A stretch of DNA of 24,175 bases from NCBI GenBank assembly GCA_020444765.1, contig JAGRHW010000008.1, positions 1 to 24,175 on the forward strand. Reading direction: 5' to 3'. The notes under the pieces are model-generated. The model was not told the origin of the DNA and did no database searches. It saw only the letters and a program-made list of their open reading frames with translations. Both the position numbers and the translations under genes were made by a program. Shown in pieces: positions 16,207 through 23,481 of the stretch. Within the stretch, counting starts at the first letter, position 1. The number at the start of each line of letters is the position of its first letter. The stretch is from Gammaproteobacteria bacterium. GTDB taxonomy: Bacteria; Pseudomonadota; Gammaproteobacteria; Granulosicoccales; Granulosicoccaceae.

Positions 16207-17544
16207 TCAATCCACCAGCATCGCCTGGCTTAGCGGCACTTTTCCCTTACAGGCCAGATCAAAGGCCCTCTGTTTCAGAGTCTCGAAGTTATTCCGTAAG
16301 GCGACCGCCGTACCCAGTGCGGCTATATCCTTTTGTAAAATTGCATTGGCGATGTCCGTATCGCTGCGAATCAGTTCATAGATCCGTATTTCCTCACCAA
16401 AACCGGTGTTTGCGCAGTGTTGACAACCTTCGCCTTCAGAAAAGCTGCCGTTTACGGGAAGTCTGCCGGGGAAATTATTGTCTACCCAGCGCCGTTCAGG
16501 GTCAGTGAGTTTATGGACAACCCTGCAATGTTCGCAGACTGTACGCAAAGCCTGCTGCGTCAGTATGGCGCTCAGAGAACAGCTGAGTGCGAAGGAGTCG
16601 ATACCCGAGGCCTGTAATTTCCGGACGCCTTCGAGTGCCGAACGGGCATCGATACTGCTCAACAGACTGACCGAATTCAGCGCTTCAATCAGCAGTTTGT
16701 TAAAAAGCACGCCGTTGCGGATGTTGTCCAGGCAAAGAACATCGGCCGCCTGCTCCAGAATATAGCGTGCGAATTCTTCCGTGTTGGCGGATGATTCCGG
16801 TAAACGGACCTGACTGATACGGGGCAGCGGGTACTGAATGCTTTTTTCAAGCGAAATGATTTTGCGCGATGGCGCGTTCAAATCCTGCAGGATTGCATAC
16901 AAGCTGAGTTTTTTATGGCTGCCGGCGGGACCGGTGATGAGTATCAGGCCCGGGCCGCCGCGGATGATGTCGCGAAGCTGTTTGAGCGTGAACCTAGGGA
17001 TATCAAGCTCATCGAGCGTGGGTGCAAAGCGCAGTTTCTTTCGCAGTTTAATGGTCAGCATCTGGCCTGAGTCGCCGGGAAGCGGGAATATTCGGATATC
17101 GTATTCTTGTCTTTCGATGCGGACCGAGAGGTTTATTTCCGCTGGCAGCCCTTTATCCGGTACGGCTTGTCCGGTTAATTGTGTAATGGCCGAGCTGGCA
17201 TGAAAAGGCTGTTCACCGTTTTCTATCCGCTCTTCCAGAAGCGCGCCGGGTATGCGAAAACGCAATCGTGTGACAGTCTCTTCAGGCTCGATATAGACGC
17301 AGTAGGCGGACTTTTGATGTGCTAGAAGCAAGGCGGTTTGGAGGAGGGTAAAGCTTGATTCCAAACAATCGTTGCCGTTGATCGCTGCTATCGTATTAAG
17401 ATCCAGGCAGGTTGGGTTGCCGGCCGTGGTTGAGGTCCAGCTGGCCGTTGTTTGGCCGGCAAGCGGTGGGCGGCCGACCATCAATCCGAAACTATCAGAG
17501 TCCTGTGCTTTCACGACATATTCAGGTTGATAGAGCTGCCTCAA
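16207..17544 (-). CDS. Degenerate GspE/PilB-like secretion ATPase (probable pseudoenzyme)
   Basis: A 445-residue protein clearly related to type II secretion/type IV pilus assembly ATPases, but with eroded catalytic motifs. The Walker A is GPAGSHKK (205-212), where the family has GPTGSGKT, so the Thr/Ser after Lys is lost. The Asp-box region reads SLEKSIQYPLPRISQV (231-246) for the usual VEDPVEYxLPGINQV. The Walker B region is DVLCLDNIRNG (268-278) for DVILVGEIRD, losing the catalytic Glu. The His box reads SSIDARSA (296-303) for STLHTNDA. The tetracysteine zinc site is intact (CEHC 337-340, CQHC 374-377), arguing for a kept fold. The start is TTG 17544 with AAGG immediately before it; a later start is possible. 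Acidic and basic changes are spread evenly and the frame is intact, so it is not a decayed gene. No pilin or secretion genes are nearby. Confidence 0.8.
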   Translation of the reverse strand: MRQLYQPEYVVKAQDSDSFGLMVGRPPLAGQTTASWTSTTAGNPTCLDLNTIAAINGNDCLESSFTLLQTALLLAHQKSAYCVYIEPEETVTRLRFRIPGALLEERIENGEQPFHASSAITQLTGQAVPDKGLPAEINLSVRIERQEYDIRIFPLPGDSGQMLTIKLRKKLRFAPTLDELDIPRFTLKQLRDIIRGGPGLILITGPAGSHKKLSLYAILQDLNAPSRKIISLEKSIQYPLPRISQVRLPESSANTEEFARYILEQAADVLCLDNIRNGVLFNKLLIEALNSVSLLSSIDARSALEGVRKLQASGIDSFALSCSLSAILTQQALRTVCEHCRVVHKLTDPERRWVDNNFPGRLPVNGSFSEGEGCQHCANTGFGEEIRIYELIRSDTDIANAILQKDIAALGTAVALRNNFETLKQRAFDLACKGKVPLSQAMLVD

Positions 17545-17768
17545 CCTTGGTTTTCCCGAAGAGTCCTTAACTCAAGGATATATCGGCAAAAAATGGCGGC
17601 GGCTTAGGGTGTCAAAAATCTCTGTAACAGCCGGGTTCCGGATTCAGCGGATTTCTGGCGTCGAGTGGGTGAGAATCAGCAGGCTTTTCGGTCTGGCTCA
17701 GGTTGGGTGCGTTCCGGGATAGGGAATTCAGGGCTTCAAGCAGATTGATTAAAGGAAGGAAAACAGCT

Positions 17769-17800
17769 AAAAAACTCCCCGGCTTGAAGACTGCCGGGGG
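17769..17800 (-). terminator. Intrinsic terminator, minus strand
   Basis: On the minus strand, CCCCGGC (17799-17793), a 9-base loop, GCCGGGG (17783-17777), then AG and six Ts (17774-17769). There is no T-run on the plus-strand side, so it acts on minus-strand transcripts. No minus-strand protein gene ends here; the transcript it stops must begin in the 200 bases upstream of the LysR gene. Confidence 0.85.
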
Positions 17801-17930
17801 TAAAGGCTCCACACGCTAGTGAGTCGGTCTACAAACCGGAAATAACCGCTTCCGCTTTGCATGGGCAACCCGAGGTTGCCGAAAATGCTTCGTCAGACTT
17901 TGTTTTTGCTTGTCAGCCTGAACAAGTGAT
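17769..17930 (-). ncRNA. Candidate small RNA (or 5' leader with attenuator), about 160 nt
   Basis: No homology to a named RNA was recognised. The case rests on three elements on the minus strand: a sigma70-like promoter just upstream, an intrinsic terminator at its end, and internal structure. The structure is a GCAT-(GGCAACC-loop-GGTTGCC)-ATGC hairpin at 17859-17888 with an 11-bp interrupted stem, and a smaller CGGT/ACCG hairpin near 17825-17838. No credible protein is encoded: a 66-codon frame at 17612-17812 crosses the terminator and has no family resemblance. It is divergent from the LysR gene. Alternatively it is an attenuated leader of the GspE/PilB-like gene that starts 225 bases downstream on the same strand. 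Confidence 0.5.
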
Positions 17931-17936
17931 GGTCAA

Positions 17937-17964
17937 AGTATAGAGATGGCTGCTATCATTACAA
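17937..17964 (-). promoter_or_regulatory. Sigma70-like promoter for the candidate small RNA
   Basis: On the minus strand, TTGTAA (17964-17959), a 16-base spacer, then TATACT (17942-17937). The -10 is near consensus and the -35 keeps TTG. Transcription would start near 17930. The same AT-rich segment (17940-17999) must also hold the divergent LysR promoter. Confidence 0.5.
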
Positions 17965-17999
17965 TTCAAATAAAATGATAAATTAATAAGTAAAAGCTT

Positions 18000-18935
18000 A
18001 TGCATTTGACTCTACGTCAGTTAAAAGTTTTCGAAGAAGTCGCCAGACGCGGCAGTTACACCCGCGCGGCCGATGCCTTGCACCTATCCCAGCCGGCGGT
18101 GTCGATGCAAATCAAACAGTTGGAAAGTAATGCCGGCTTGCCCTTGTTTGAGCACATCGGCAAAAAAATATTTCTGACCGAGGCCGGGCAGGAGCTGTAT
18201 AGCTATAGTCGCCAGGTGTCGCGATCGCTGGAGGATGTCGACGAAGTCTTCGAGCAGCTCAAGGGCATAAAGAAAGGCCGCCTCAACGTCACCACGGTCA
18301 GTACGGCCAGTTACTTCACGACCCGTATGCTGGCTGAATTTTCGCGTCGCTTCGAGGGTGTGGATATTTCGCTGGATGTGACCAATCGTCGCTCCCTGCT
18401 CAGGCAGCTGGAAAACAACGAGCCGGATCTGGTGATTATGGGAATGCCCAAGGATGAAGAGGAATCAAGCATCATTTCACAGGGCTTCATGGAGAACCCG
18501 CTGGTCATGATTGCACCTGTCGGGCATCCGCTGGCCAATGAAAAAAACATTCCCCTGCAGCGTTTTGCAGATGAAAGTTTCGTTGTCCGTGAGAAGGCGT
18601 CGGGTACTCGACATGCTATTGAGCAATATTTCGCAAAGCAGGATGTCCCTTTCAAGTTCAGTATGGAGCTGTCCGATAACGAAACCATAAAACAGGCGGT
18701 TGCTGAAGGCTTCAGCCTTGCTATTGTCTCGTTACACACGTTGGAGCTCGAGCTGATGGCGCGGCGAGTCTGCGTCCTCGATGTTGACGGGTTTCCAATA
18801 ATTCGCAACTGGTATATCGCTCACCTCAAGGATAAGAGGTTAACGCCGGTGGCGTCTGCTTTTAAGGAGTTCGTACTGACCGAAGCAAAGCGGTTTATTC
18901 GGTTGCCAGAGACCGGAATACGAACCAGGGAATAA
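18000..18935 (+). CDS. LysR-family transcriptional regulator, CbbR-like
   Basis: A 311-residue LysR-type regulator. The N-terminal winged helix-turn-helix spans about residues 3-62, with the recognition region GSYTRAADALHLSQPAVSMQIKQLE (18-42, interrupted here only by listing). This and FEHIGKKIFLTEAGQELYSYSRQ resemble CbbR regulators of CO2-fixation genes. The effector-binding domain (about 90-300) has LNVTTVSTASYF, PDLVIMGMP and VAEGFSLAIVS in normal order. No cbb/RuBisCO gene is adjacent, so the target is not fixed by context; the outer-membrane protein gene 24 bases downstream may be co-transcribed. The ATG at 18000 has only a weak ribosome binding site. A role in carbon metabolism is possible but unproven. 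Confidence 0.88.
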   Translation: MHLTLRQLKVFEEVARRGSYTRAADALHLSQPAVSMQIKQLESNAGLPLFEHIGKKIFLTEAGQELYSYSRQVSRSLEDVDEVFEQLKGIKKGRLNVTTVSTASYFTTRMLAEFSRRFEGVDISLDVTNRRSLLRQLENNEPDLVIMGMPKDEEESSIISQGFMENPLVMIAPVGHPLANEKNIPLQRFADESFVVREKASGTRHAIEQYFAKQDVPFKFSMELSDNETIKQAVAEGFSLAIVSLHTLELELMARRVCVLDVDGFPIIRNWYIAHLKDKRLTPVASAFKEFVLTEAKRFIRLPETGIRTRE

Positions 18936-18959
18936 CCGCTAGTACAGGGGAAATCTGTT

Positions 18960-19655
18960 GTGGCTCAACATAACCGGAAATACTCAAAAATCACCAGCAC
19001 AAAAGTTTTGTCTTATGCGTTGCTCGCGGGCTCGGTAACGTTGGCTTTGGAGGCCGGCGCAACACCGGTCGGGATTTCACTTGGCGTCGGATCGCTTGGT
19101 CCCGGCGCATCGGTATCCTACAGTGCGCACCCGAAACTCAATGTCAGACTGGGCGTTAATCGTTTTGATCAGGATTTTGACCTGGAAGTCGAGGAGATCG
19201 ATTATCAGGGTGAGGTACAACTGAAAACCGTCACTGCGATGCTCGATTGGCACCCCTGGGCGAGTGGCTTCCGGTTTTCAGCAGGGCTGGTCAGAAATGC
19301 CAACCAAATTACCGGCAGTGCAAAACCCGCTAACGGCAGCATCGAATTTAACGGCCAGACAATCGATCTTGCCGATGCGGGCAGAGTTGATGCCGAAGTT
19401 GATTTCAACCCGACGGTACCGTATTTAGGGCTCGGCTGGGGTAACGCCGCCAAAGGCGGGGGCTTGAGTTTTTTCACTGATCTGGGTGTCATGTTTCAGG
19501 GGCGGCCGAATGTGGACATCACTGTAGAGCACCTCGCGGAGGCGGGGTTGGATCAGAGTGATGTGGATGCCGAGATAGAGAATATGAAGGATGAAGTCGA
19601 AAGCTATGGCGGCTTGTACCCGGTAGTTACCATCGGTATAGCCTACAACCTCTGA
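18960..19655 (+). CDS. Putative outer-membrane beta-barrel protein
   Basis: A 231-residue predicted exported protein. Start GTG 18960 is preceded by AGGGGA with suitable spacing. The N-terminus has basic residues (HNRKYSKITSTK) followed by a hydrophobic stretch and a likely signal peptidase I site after ALEAGA (about residue 34). The mature part alternates polar and apolar residues in strand-like stretches rich in Gly (GISLGVGSLGPGASVSY, KLNVRLGVNRF, GFRFSAGLVRN) and ends in TIGIAYNL, close to the C-terminal signature of outer-membrane barrels. An acidic segment (AGLDQSDVDAEIENMKDEVE, about 196-215) may be a loop or plug. It may be transcribed with the LysR gene. The specific family (OmpW-like or other) is uncertain. 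Confidence 0.75.
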   Translation: MAQHNRKYSKITSTKVLSYALLAGSVTLALEAGATPVGISLGVGSLGPGASVSYSAHPKLNVRLGVNRFDQDFDLEVEEIDYQGEVQLKTVTAMLDWHPWASGFRFSAGLVRNANQITGSAKPANGSIEFNGQTIDLADAGRVDAEVDFNPTVPYLGLGWGNAAKGGGLSFFTDLGVMFQGRPNVDITVEHLAEAGLDQSDVDAEIENMKDEVESYGGLYPVVTIGIAYNL

Positions 19656-19663
19656 TCGAGACT

Positions 19664-19703
19664 GCCTGGATATCTCAACAACTTAAAGTGAGAGAATCCA
19701 GGC
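19664..19703. repeat. Inverted repeat at the 3' junction of convergent genes
   Basis: GCCTGGAT (19664-19671) and ATCCAGGC (19696-19703) form a perfect 8-base inverted repeat with further TCTC/GAGA pairing inside. It spans the stop codon of the cytochrome gene, lying between that gene and the convergent outer-membrane gene. It may help terminate or stabilise both transcripts, although there is no adjacent T-run. Confidence 0.45.
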
Positions 19704-19994
19704 AACCAGCTTTTTGATATCGTTGTTTTTGACATGTGCGTTTGGTGGCATCGGTACCTGACCCCAGTTGCCGGCGCCGCCTGACCTTACCTTTGTGGCC
19801 AGGGTTGCCGCGGCGGATTTATCACCCTTGTATTTAACGGCAATATCCTTCAGCCCTGGGCCGATAATTTTTTTGTCGATTCCGTGACAGGCCAGGCATC
19901 CACTGGCGCGCGCCAAGGCCTCGTTGGCCTGTGCGAACGAGGCTGTAAAAAAGCTGAATATCGAGATCAAAAGTGCGATTTTCAGGTATTTCAT
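19683..19994 (-). CDS. Monoheme cytochrome c, c551-like
   Basis: A 103-residue periplasmic electron carrier. A signal peptide (MKYLKIALLISIFSFFTASFAQA) is followed by a small class I cytochrome c: heme-attachment CLACH (33-37), IGPGLKDIAVKY, and an axial methionine in VPMPPNAH (M82). The processed size of about 80 residues matches cytochrome c551/c8. The start at 19994 is preferred over an in-frame ATG five codons upstream because GGAG lies 9 bases before it and the product begins as a normal signal peptide. It diverges from a second cytochrome gene. Confidence 0.92.
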   Translation of the reverse strand: MKYLKIALLISIFSFFTASFAQANEALARASGCLACHGIDKKIIGPGLKDIAVKYKGDKSAAATLATKVRSGGAGNWGQVPMPPNAHVKNNDIKKLVAWILSL

Positions 19995-20185
19995 GGTCAA
20001 GGTCTCCATCCCGAAGCAGCCTGTCTTTTCAATGTATAGTAACCGCAGGGGTAAAGCAAAACCGGTCCGCCGGAAGTTGTCCGAAGCGTATCGGCCTGGC
20101 AGGAAAAACGTCGTATCACCGTGCTGATTAACTGTGCCTCCAGGCGGCCGTTAACGCTACTATACGTAGCTGGGATTTCTGGATT

Positions 20186-20530
20186 ATGAAAATAATAAGC
20201 CTCGTGCATCATAAACGGTTGCAATCCGGCATTGGCCGGGGAGTGCTGCTTATGGTTTTGCTGGGCGGATGTGGCCTGGCGATCGCCGCGGACAAGGCTA
20301 GCGGCAAGCAGCTTTATCACGGGCTGGGCTGTGTCGCCTGTCATGGTGACAGAGGCGGCAGCAAACTTAATGAATATCCGTCCCTGGCCGGGCGGTCAGC
20401 AACGTTCGTGGCCAGTGAACTGAATAAATACCGTAATGCCATCCGTAAGGACCCAACCATGAATGCGATGGCTGCCGGTTTGTCCGACAAGGACATAGAG
20501 GATATTGCTGCCTATATAAGCGGTAAATAG
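20186..20530 (+). CDS. Monoheme cytochrome c, c4/c553-like, possible lipoprotein
   Basis: A 114-residue exported class I cytochrome c. The heme motif is CVACH (49-53), with YPSLAGRSATFVASELNKYRN typical of cytochrome c4/c553 domains. The axial Met is M92 or M95 in PTMNAMAAGLSDKDIEDIAAYI. The N-terminal hydrophobic stretch reads GVLLMVLLGGCGLAIAAD: LGGC could be a lipobox (Cys 29), anchoring it to a membrane, or cleavage could occur after AIAA. It is divergent from the c551-like gene with about 190 bases between, probably containing both promoters. A Met-rich AMNAM-like ligand region leaves the axial ligand ambiguous. Confidence 0.9.
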   Translation: MKIISLVHHKRLQSGIGRGVLLMVLLGGCGLAIAADKASGKQLYHGLGCVACHGDRGGSKLNEYPSLAGRSATFVASELNKYRNAIRKDPTMNAMAAGLSDKDIEDIAAYISGK

Positions 20531-20691
20531 TTGGTGATTGAAGTGATTTTTTGCCTGCCGGTGCCGGTTGAGCAATCGCCGGACTTGCACGCCCTTGATT
20601 GTTTGGTTTAGAGTCAGCCCAAAAAATTCGAACAAAACGCTCCTCAACGACTAGACTATCGAATTTTCTACCTGACTTCGGGAGTCTTCCA

Positions 20692-21384
20692 ATGGCCGAT
20701 TTTCAGATCGCCCCATCCATTCTATCCGCTGATTTCGCCAGGCTGGGCGAGGAAGTGGACAACGTCCTGGCAGCCGGTGCCGATATCGTGCATTTTGATG
20801 TCATGGACAATCATTACGTGCCTAATCTGACCATAGGCCCACTGGTTTGTGAAGCCTTACGAAAGCACGGCGTGACAGCGCCGATCGATGTGCATTTGAT
20901 GGTCAAGCCGGTCGATCGCATCGTGCCGGATTTTGCCGATGCCGGTGCTACGTATATTACCTTCCATCCCGAGGCGAGTGATCATATCGATCGCACCTTG
21001 CAATTGATTCGGGAAAAAGGCTGTAAATCCGGACTTGTATTTAATCCCGCAACACCCCTTGATTGCCTGCAATATGTCATGGATAAAGTCGACATGATTC
21101 TGCTGATGTCGGTCAATCCCGGCTTTGGCGGACAGAGTTTTATCCCTTCTGCGCTCACCAAGCTGCGTCAGGCGCGCAAACTGATCGACGAGAGCGGCCG
21201 GGATATCCGTCTGGAAATAGACGGCGGCGTGAAGGTCAACAATATACGGGAAATTGCCGAAGCGGGCGCCGATACCTTTGTTGCCGGTTCGGCGATCTTC
21301 AATGCAGGCAAAGAGAGCGATAGTCATCATTACGATAGCGTGATCGCTGAAATGCGCGCTGAACTTGGCAAAGTAAACGCCTGA
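20692..21384 (+). CDS. rpe: Ribulose-phosphate 3-epimerase
   Basis: A 230-residue TIM-barrel metalloenzyme of the pentose phosphate pathway and Calvin cycle, converting ribulose-5-P and xylulose-5-P. Diagnostic segments: [34 protein letters not shown] with metal-binding His/Asp, [20 protein letters not shown] and EIDGGV. The start at 20692 is chosen because it begins [11 protein letters not shown] and has GGGAG 8 bases upstream; the frame extends 31 codons further but without family sequence. It overlaps gph by one base (TGATG). Confidence 0.97.
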   Translation: MADFQIAPSILSADFARLGEEVDNVLAAGADIVHFDVMDNHYVPNLTIGPLVCEALRKHGVTAPIDVHLMVKPVDRIVPDFADAGATYITFHPEASDHIDRTLQLIREKGCKSGLVFNPATPLDCLQYVMDKVDMILLMSVNPGFGGQSFIPSALTKLRQARKLIDESGRDIRLEIDGGVKVNNIREIAEAGADTFVAGSAIFNAGKESDSHHYDSVIAEMRAELGKVNA

Positions 21385-22070
21385 TGAAGTTAAAAAAGCC
21401 TAAACTCGTGCTGTTCGATCTGGACGGCACGATGGTCGACTCTGTGCCGGACTTGGCGTTTAGTCTGGATGCGACGCTCGAAAAACTCGGTTTGCCGGAA
21501 AGAGGTGTGGATGCAGCCCGGTGCTGGGTTGGTAACGGTATCGAACGTCTTGTCAAACGAGGCCTTACCAATCACATGACGGAAGAGCCGGACCCGGAAT
21601 TGTTCAGTAAGGCGATCGCCATCTTTCGTGATGTCTATGCTGATAATGCAAGCCGTTTAAGTAGGGTTTATCCTGGTGTCGAGGAGGGCTTGCAGTATCT
21701 GCAGGCGCAGGGTATTCACCGCGCCTGCGTGACCAATAAGGCGGAGCGCTTTACCGGGCCTTTGCTCGAAGCCCTGGGGCTGGCGCCTTATCTGGAAATC
21801 GTCATCAGTGGGGACACGCTGCCGAAAAACAAGCCCGATCCCATGCCCTTGTTGCATGTCGCTAAGCATTTTGGCATCGCCTGTGCGGATTGCGTCATGG
21901 TCGGTGATTCCAGACACGATATCGCTGCGGCGCGGGCTGCCGGGTTTCAGGCAGTTGCCGTGCCCTATGGCTACAACCACGGTGATGATATCGCCGATGC
22001 CGGCCCGGATGTGATTATCCAATCGATTGCCGATCTCGCCGGTTTGTTCACCGAAGATCAGGCGTGCTGA
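21384..22070 (+). CDS. gph: Phosphoglycolate phosphatase (HAD family)
   Basis: A 228-residue HAD-superfamily phosphatase that removes phosphate from 2-phosphoglycolate, a product of RuBisCO oxygenation and DNA repair. It has the DxD nucleophile motif LFDLDGTMVDS (10-20), CVTNK motif II, the KPDP segment and the acidic motif VGDSRHDIAAARAAG. It starts on the last base of the rpe stop codon, so the pair is translationally coupled, a common gammaproteobacterial arrangement. Its last 13 bases overlap convergently with the rlmA gene. Confidence 0.94.
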   Translation: MKLKKPKLVLFDLDGTMVDSVPDLAFSLDATLEKLGLPERGVDAARCWVGNGIERLVKRGLTNHMTEEPDPELFSKAIAIFRDVYADNASRLSRVYPGVEEGLQYLQAQGIHRACVTNKAERFTGPLLEALGLAPYLEIVISGDTLPKNKPDPMPLLHVAKHFGIACADCVMVGDSRHDIAAARAAGFQAVAVPYGYNHGDDIADAGPDVIIQSIADLAGLFTEDQAC

Positions 22071-23023
22071 GTCGCGCGCCTTTGCCAGGGATTGACCGGT
22101 ACGGATTCCAGCTTGCGATAAACCGATACGAGCATATCCGCACTGACCTGCAGTGACTCTTTGGCGAGCAATTCTTCTCGCCGGGAAGTATTCGCCTTCC
22201 AAAAGTGCGGCGTCATACGTAAAAGACTGTTGATGGCTTCCGACGATTGCAGAACAATTCCAAAGGTGGATCGCTGTTCGCGAATTTTTTCAAAACAGTT
22301 TTTATCCGGCTGCTCGATGTCGCGCTGATGTAGATCGGGATAGAGCTGCTCACGCAGTTGTAATAGATGGTTTTGAGCGGGCGTGACACGTATAAGCAGG
22401 CCATCGGTTTTCAGGATGCGATGGATTTCCTCATCACTGGCCGGCGCGAAAACCTGTAAAACGCAGTCCAGGCTTTGTGCCGGCAGCGGAATGGAAAATG
22501 CCGAGGCAATAGCGAAAGTTGCGTTTTTTACAGATTTGGCGGCGTTGAGTATGGCCGGGCGGGAAATATCAAGTCCGGCGAATTCCACGTTTTCCAGTTT
22601 GTCGGCAGGCAATGTTTCTTGCAATGCTTGTATGTACCAGCCTTCACCGCAGCCGCAATCGAGTAGCCGGTATTTTCCGTCGTCTGATGCCGCAGGCAGC
22701 CATGCCTGCAGAAGATCTGAAATGTTTTCTATCAGCGGTTGATAGTGGCCTTGTTGCAGAAATTTCCGGCGGGCCTCGACGGCTTGCTGATCGTCGCCGG
22801 GCTGGCGGCTTTTTTTCTGCTGGGCAAGTAACAGGTTGACATAGCCTTGCCGGGCGATATCGAAGCTATGGGCGTTGGCGCAAAGCCAGACTTTATCGTC
22901 TCGATGAAGTATCAGCCCGCAGACCGGGCAGCACCAGTTGATCCCGGTAGCAGGCGAGGACTTGTCCAACTCCGGGATTACAGATCGATCACGCACTCCA
23001 GATTGGGGCCGGGACTGAAGCAT
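22058..23023 (-). CDS. rlmA: 23S rRNA (guanine-745-N1)-methyltransferase, RlmA(I) type
   Basis: A SAM-dependent RNA methyltransferase of 321 residues from the longest start. A zinc site is visible near the N-terminus: CPVC (32-35), then C48 and H52 in LCANAHSFDIARQGYVNLL, a segment diagnostic for RlmA/RrmA. The SAM-binding motif is LLDCGCGEGWYIQAL, and DCVLQVFAP follows. The C-terminus has RVTPAQNHLLQLREQLYP and MTPHFW. The start at 23023 lies inside the preceding lipoprotein gene (46-base overlap). Residues before about position 28 are not family-like, so a later GTG or TTG start is possible. Confidence 0.93.
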   Translation of the reverse strand: MLQSRPQSGVRDRSVIPELDKSSPATGINWCCPVCGLILHRDDKVWLCANAHSFDIARQGYVNLLLAQQKKSRQPGDDQQAVEARRKFLQQGHYQPLIENISDLLQAWLPAASDDGKYRLLDCGCGEGWYIQALQETLPADKLENVEFAGLDISRPAILNAAKSVKNATFAIASAFSIPLPAQSLDCVLQVFAPASDEEIHRILKTDGLLIRVTPAQNHLLQLREQLYPDLHQRDIEQPDKNCFEKIREQRSTFGIVLQSSEAINSLLRMTPHFWKANTSRREELLAKESLQVSADMLVSVYRKLESVPVNPWQRRATQHA

Positions 23024-23325
23024 TTACTGCCGGGCGGGCACGGTTCGCCTTTTTTCAGTGCTCTGGAGCCGGCCGGGCAGGTCAGGCCGCGGGGGCCGGT
23101 GCACCAGCTGCCGTCGGTCAGGGGGTAGCAGGCGGCATCGTCCTGCAGACACTGGGCCTGACTGGCCACCCGCTTATCTCCAGGCTTGCATTCGTTGACC
23201 TTGCCGACGGCGGCGCGGGATTGTGCGCCGTCCTCTGAGAAACCGCTGTTACCGCCAGCGCAAGCGCTGAGCAGTAGTGCCGTCAGGAGTACGAAAAACA
23301 ACGATTTCAAATTGTGTCCGTGCAT
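22978..23325 (-). CDS. Cysteine-rich lipoprotein, unknown function
   Basis: A 115-residue exported lipoprotein. The lipobox LLSAC has its lipidated Cys at position 22, after a hydrophobic signal (LKSLFFVLLTALLL). The mature part has eight further cysteines (46, 59, 66, 75, 83, 96, 102 and 111), probably four disulfides in the periplasm, and many Gly/Pro turns (CTGPRGLTCPAGSRALK, CPPGSKCFSPG). The CPAG/CPPG repeats resemble small disulfide-knotted or EGF-like folds, but I do not recognise a family. Its 3' end overlaps the likely start of rlmA by up to 46 bases. Between its start and fumarase (23326-23481) I see no gene. Confidence 0.72.
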   Translation of the reverse strand: MHGHNLKSLFFVLLTALLLSACAGGNSGFSEDGAQSRAAVGKVNECKPGDKRVASQAQCLQDDAACYPLTDGSWCTGPRGLTCPAGSRALKKGEPCPPGSKCFSPGPNLECVIDL

Positions 23326-23481
23326 GGGTTTTCCGGTTATGTGGTTGTTTTATAGGGCAAAGACTAGCAGCTTTGTCCCGGGATTGGCAACTGGCCGGCA
23401 GCACAGGCGCGGTTACTCCATGGTGATAAACTGTTCGTGATTACCACGGAGCGTCAACCGTCCGGCCGGCGGAATTCCCGG

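Noticed and set aside
17612..17812. 66-codon minus-strand frame near the small RNA
   Set aside because: It runs through an intrinsic terminator, has no good ribosome binding site and no family resemblance.
17820..17930. Possible cyclic-di-GMP or other named riboswitch
   Set aside because: The hairpins do not match the GEMM consensus or other motifs I can recall, so only a generic small RNA is called.
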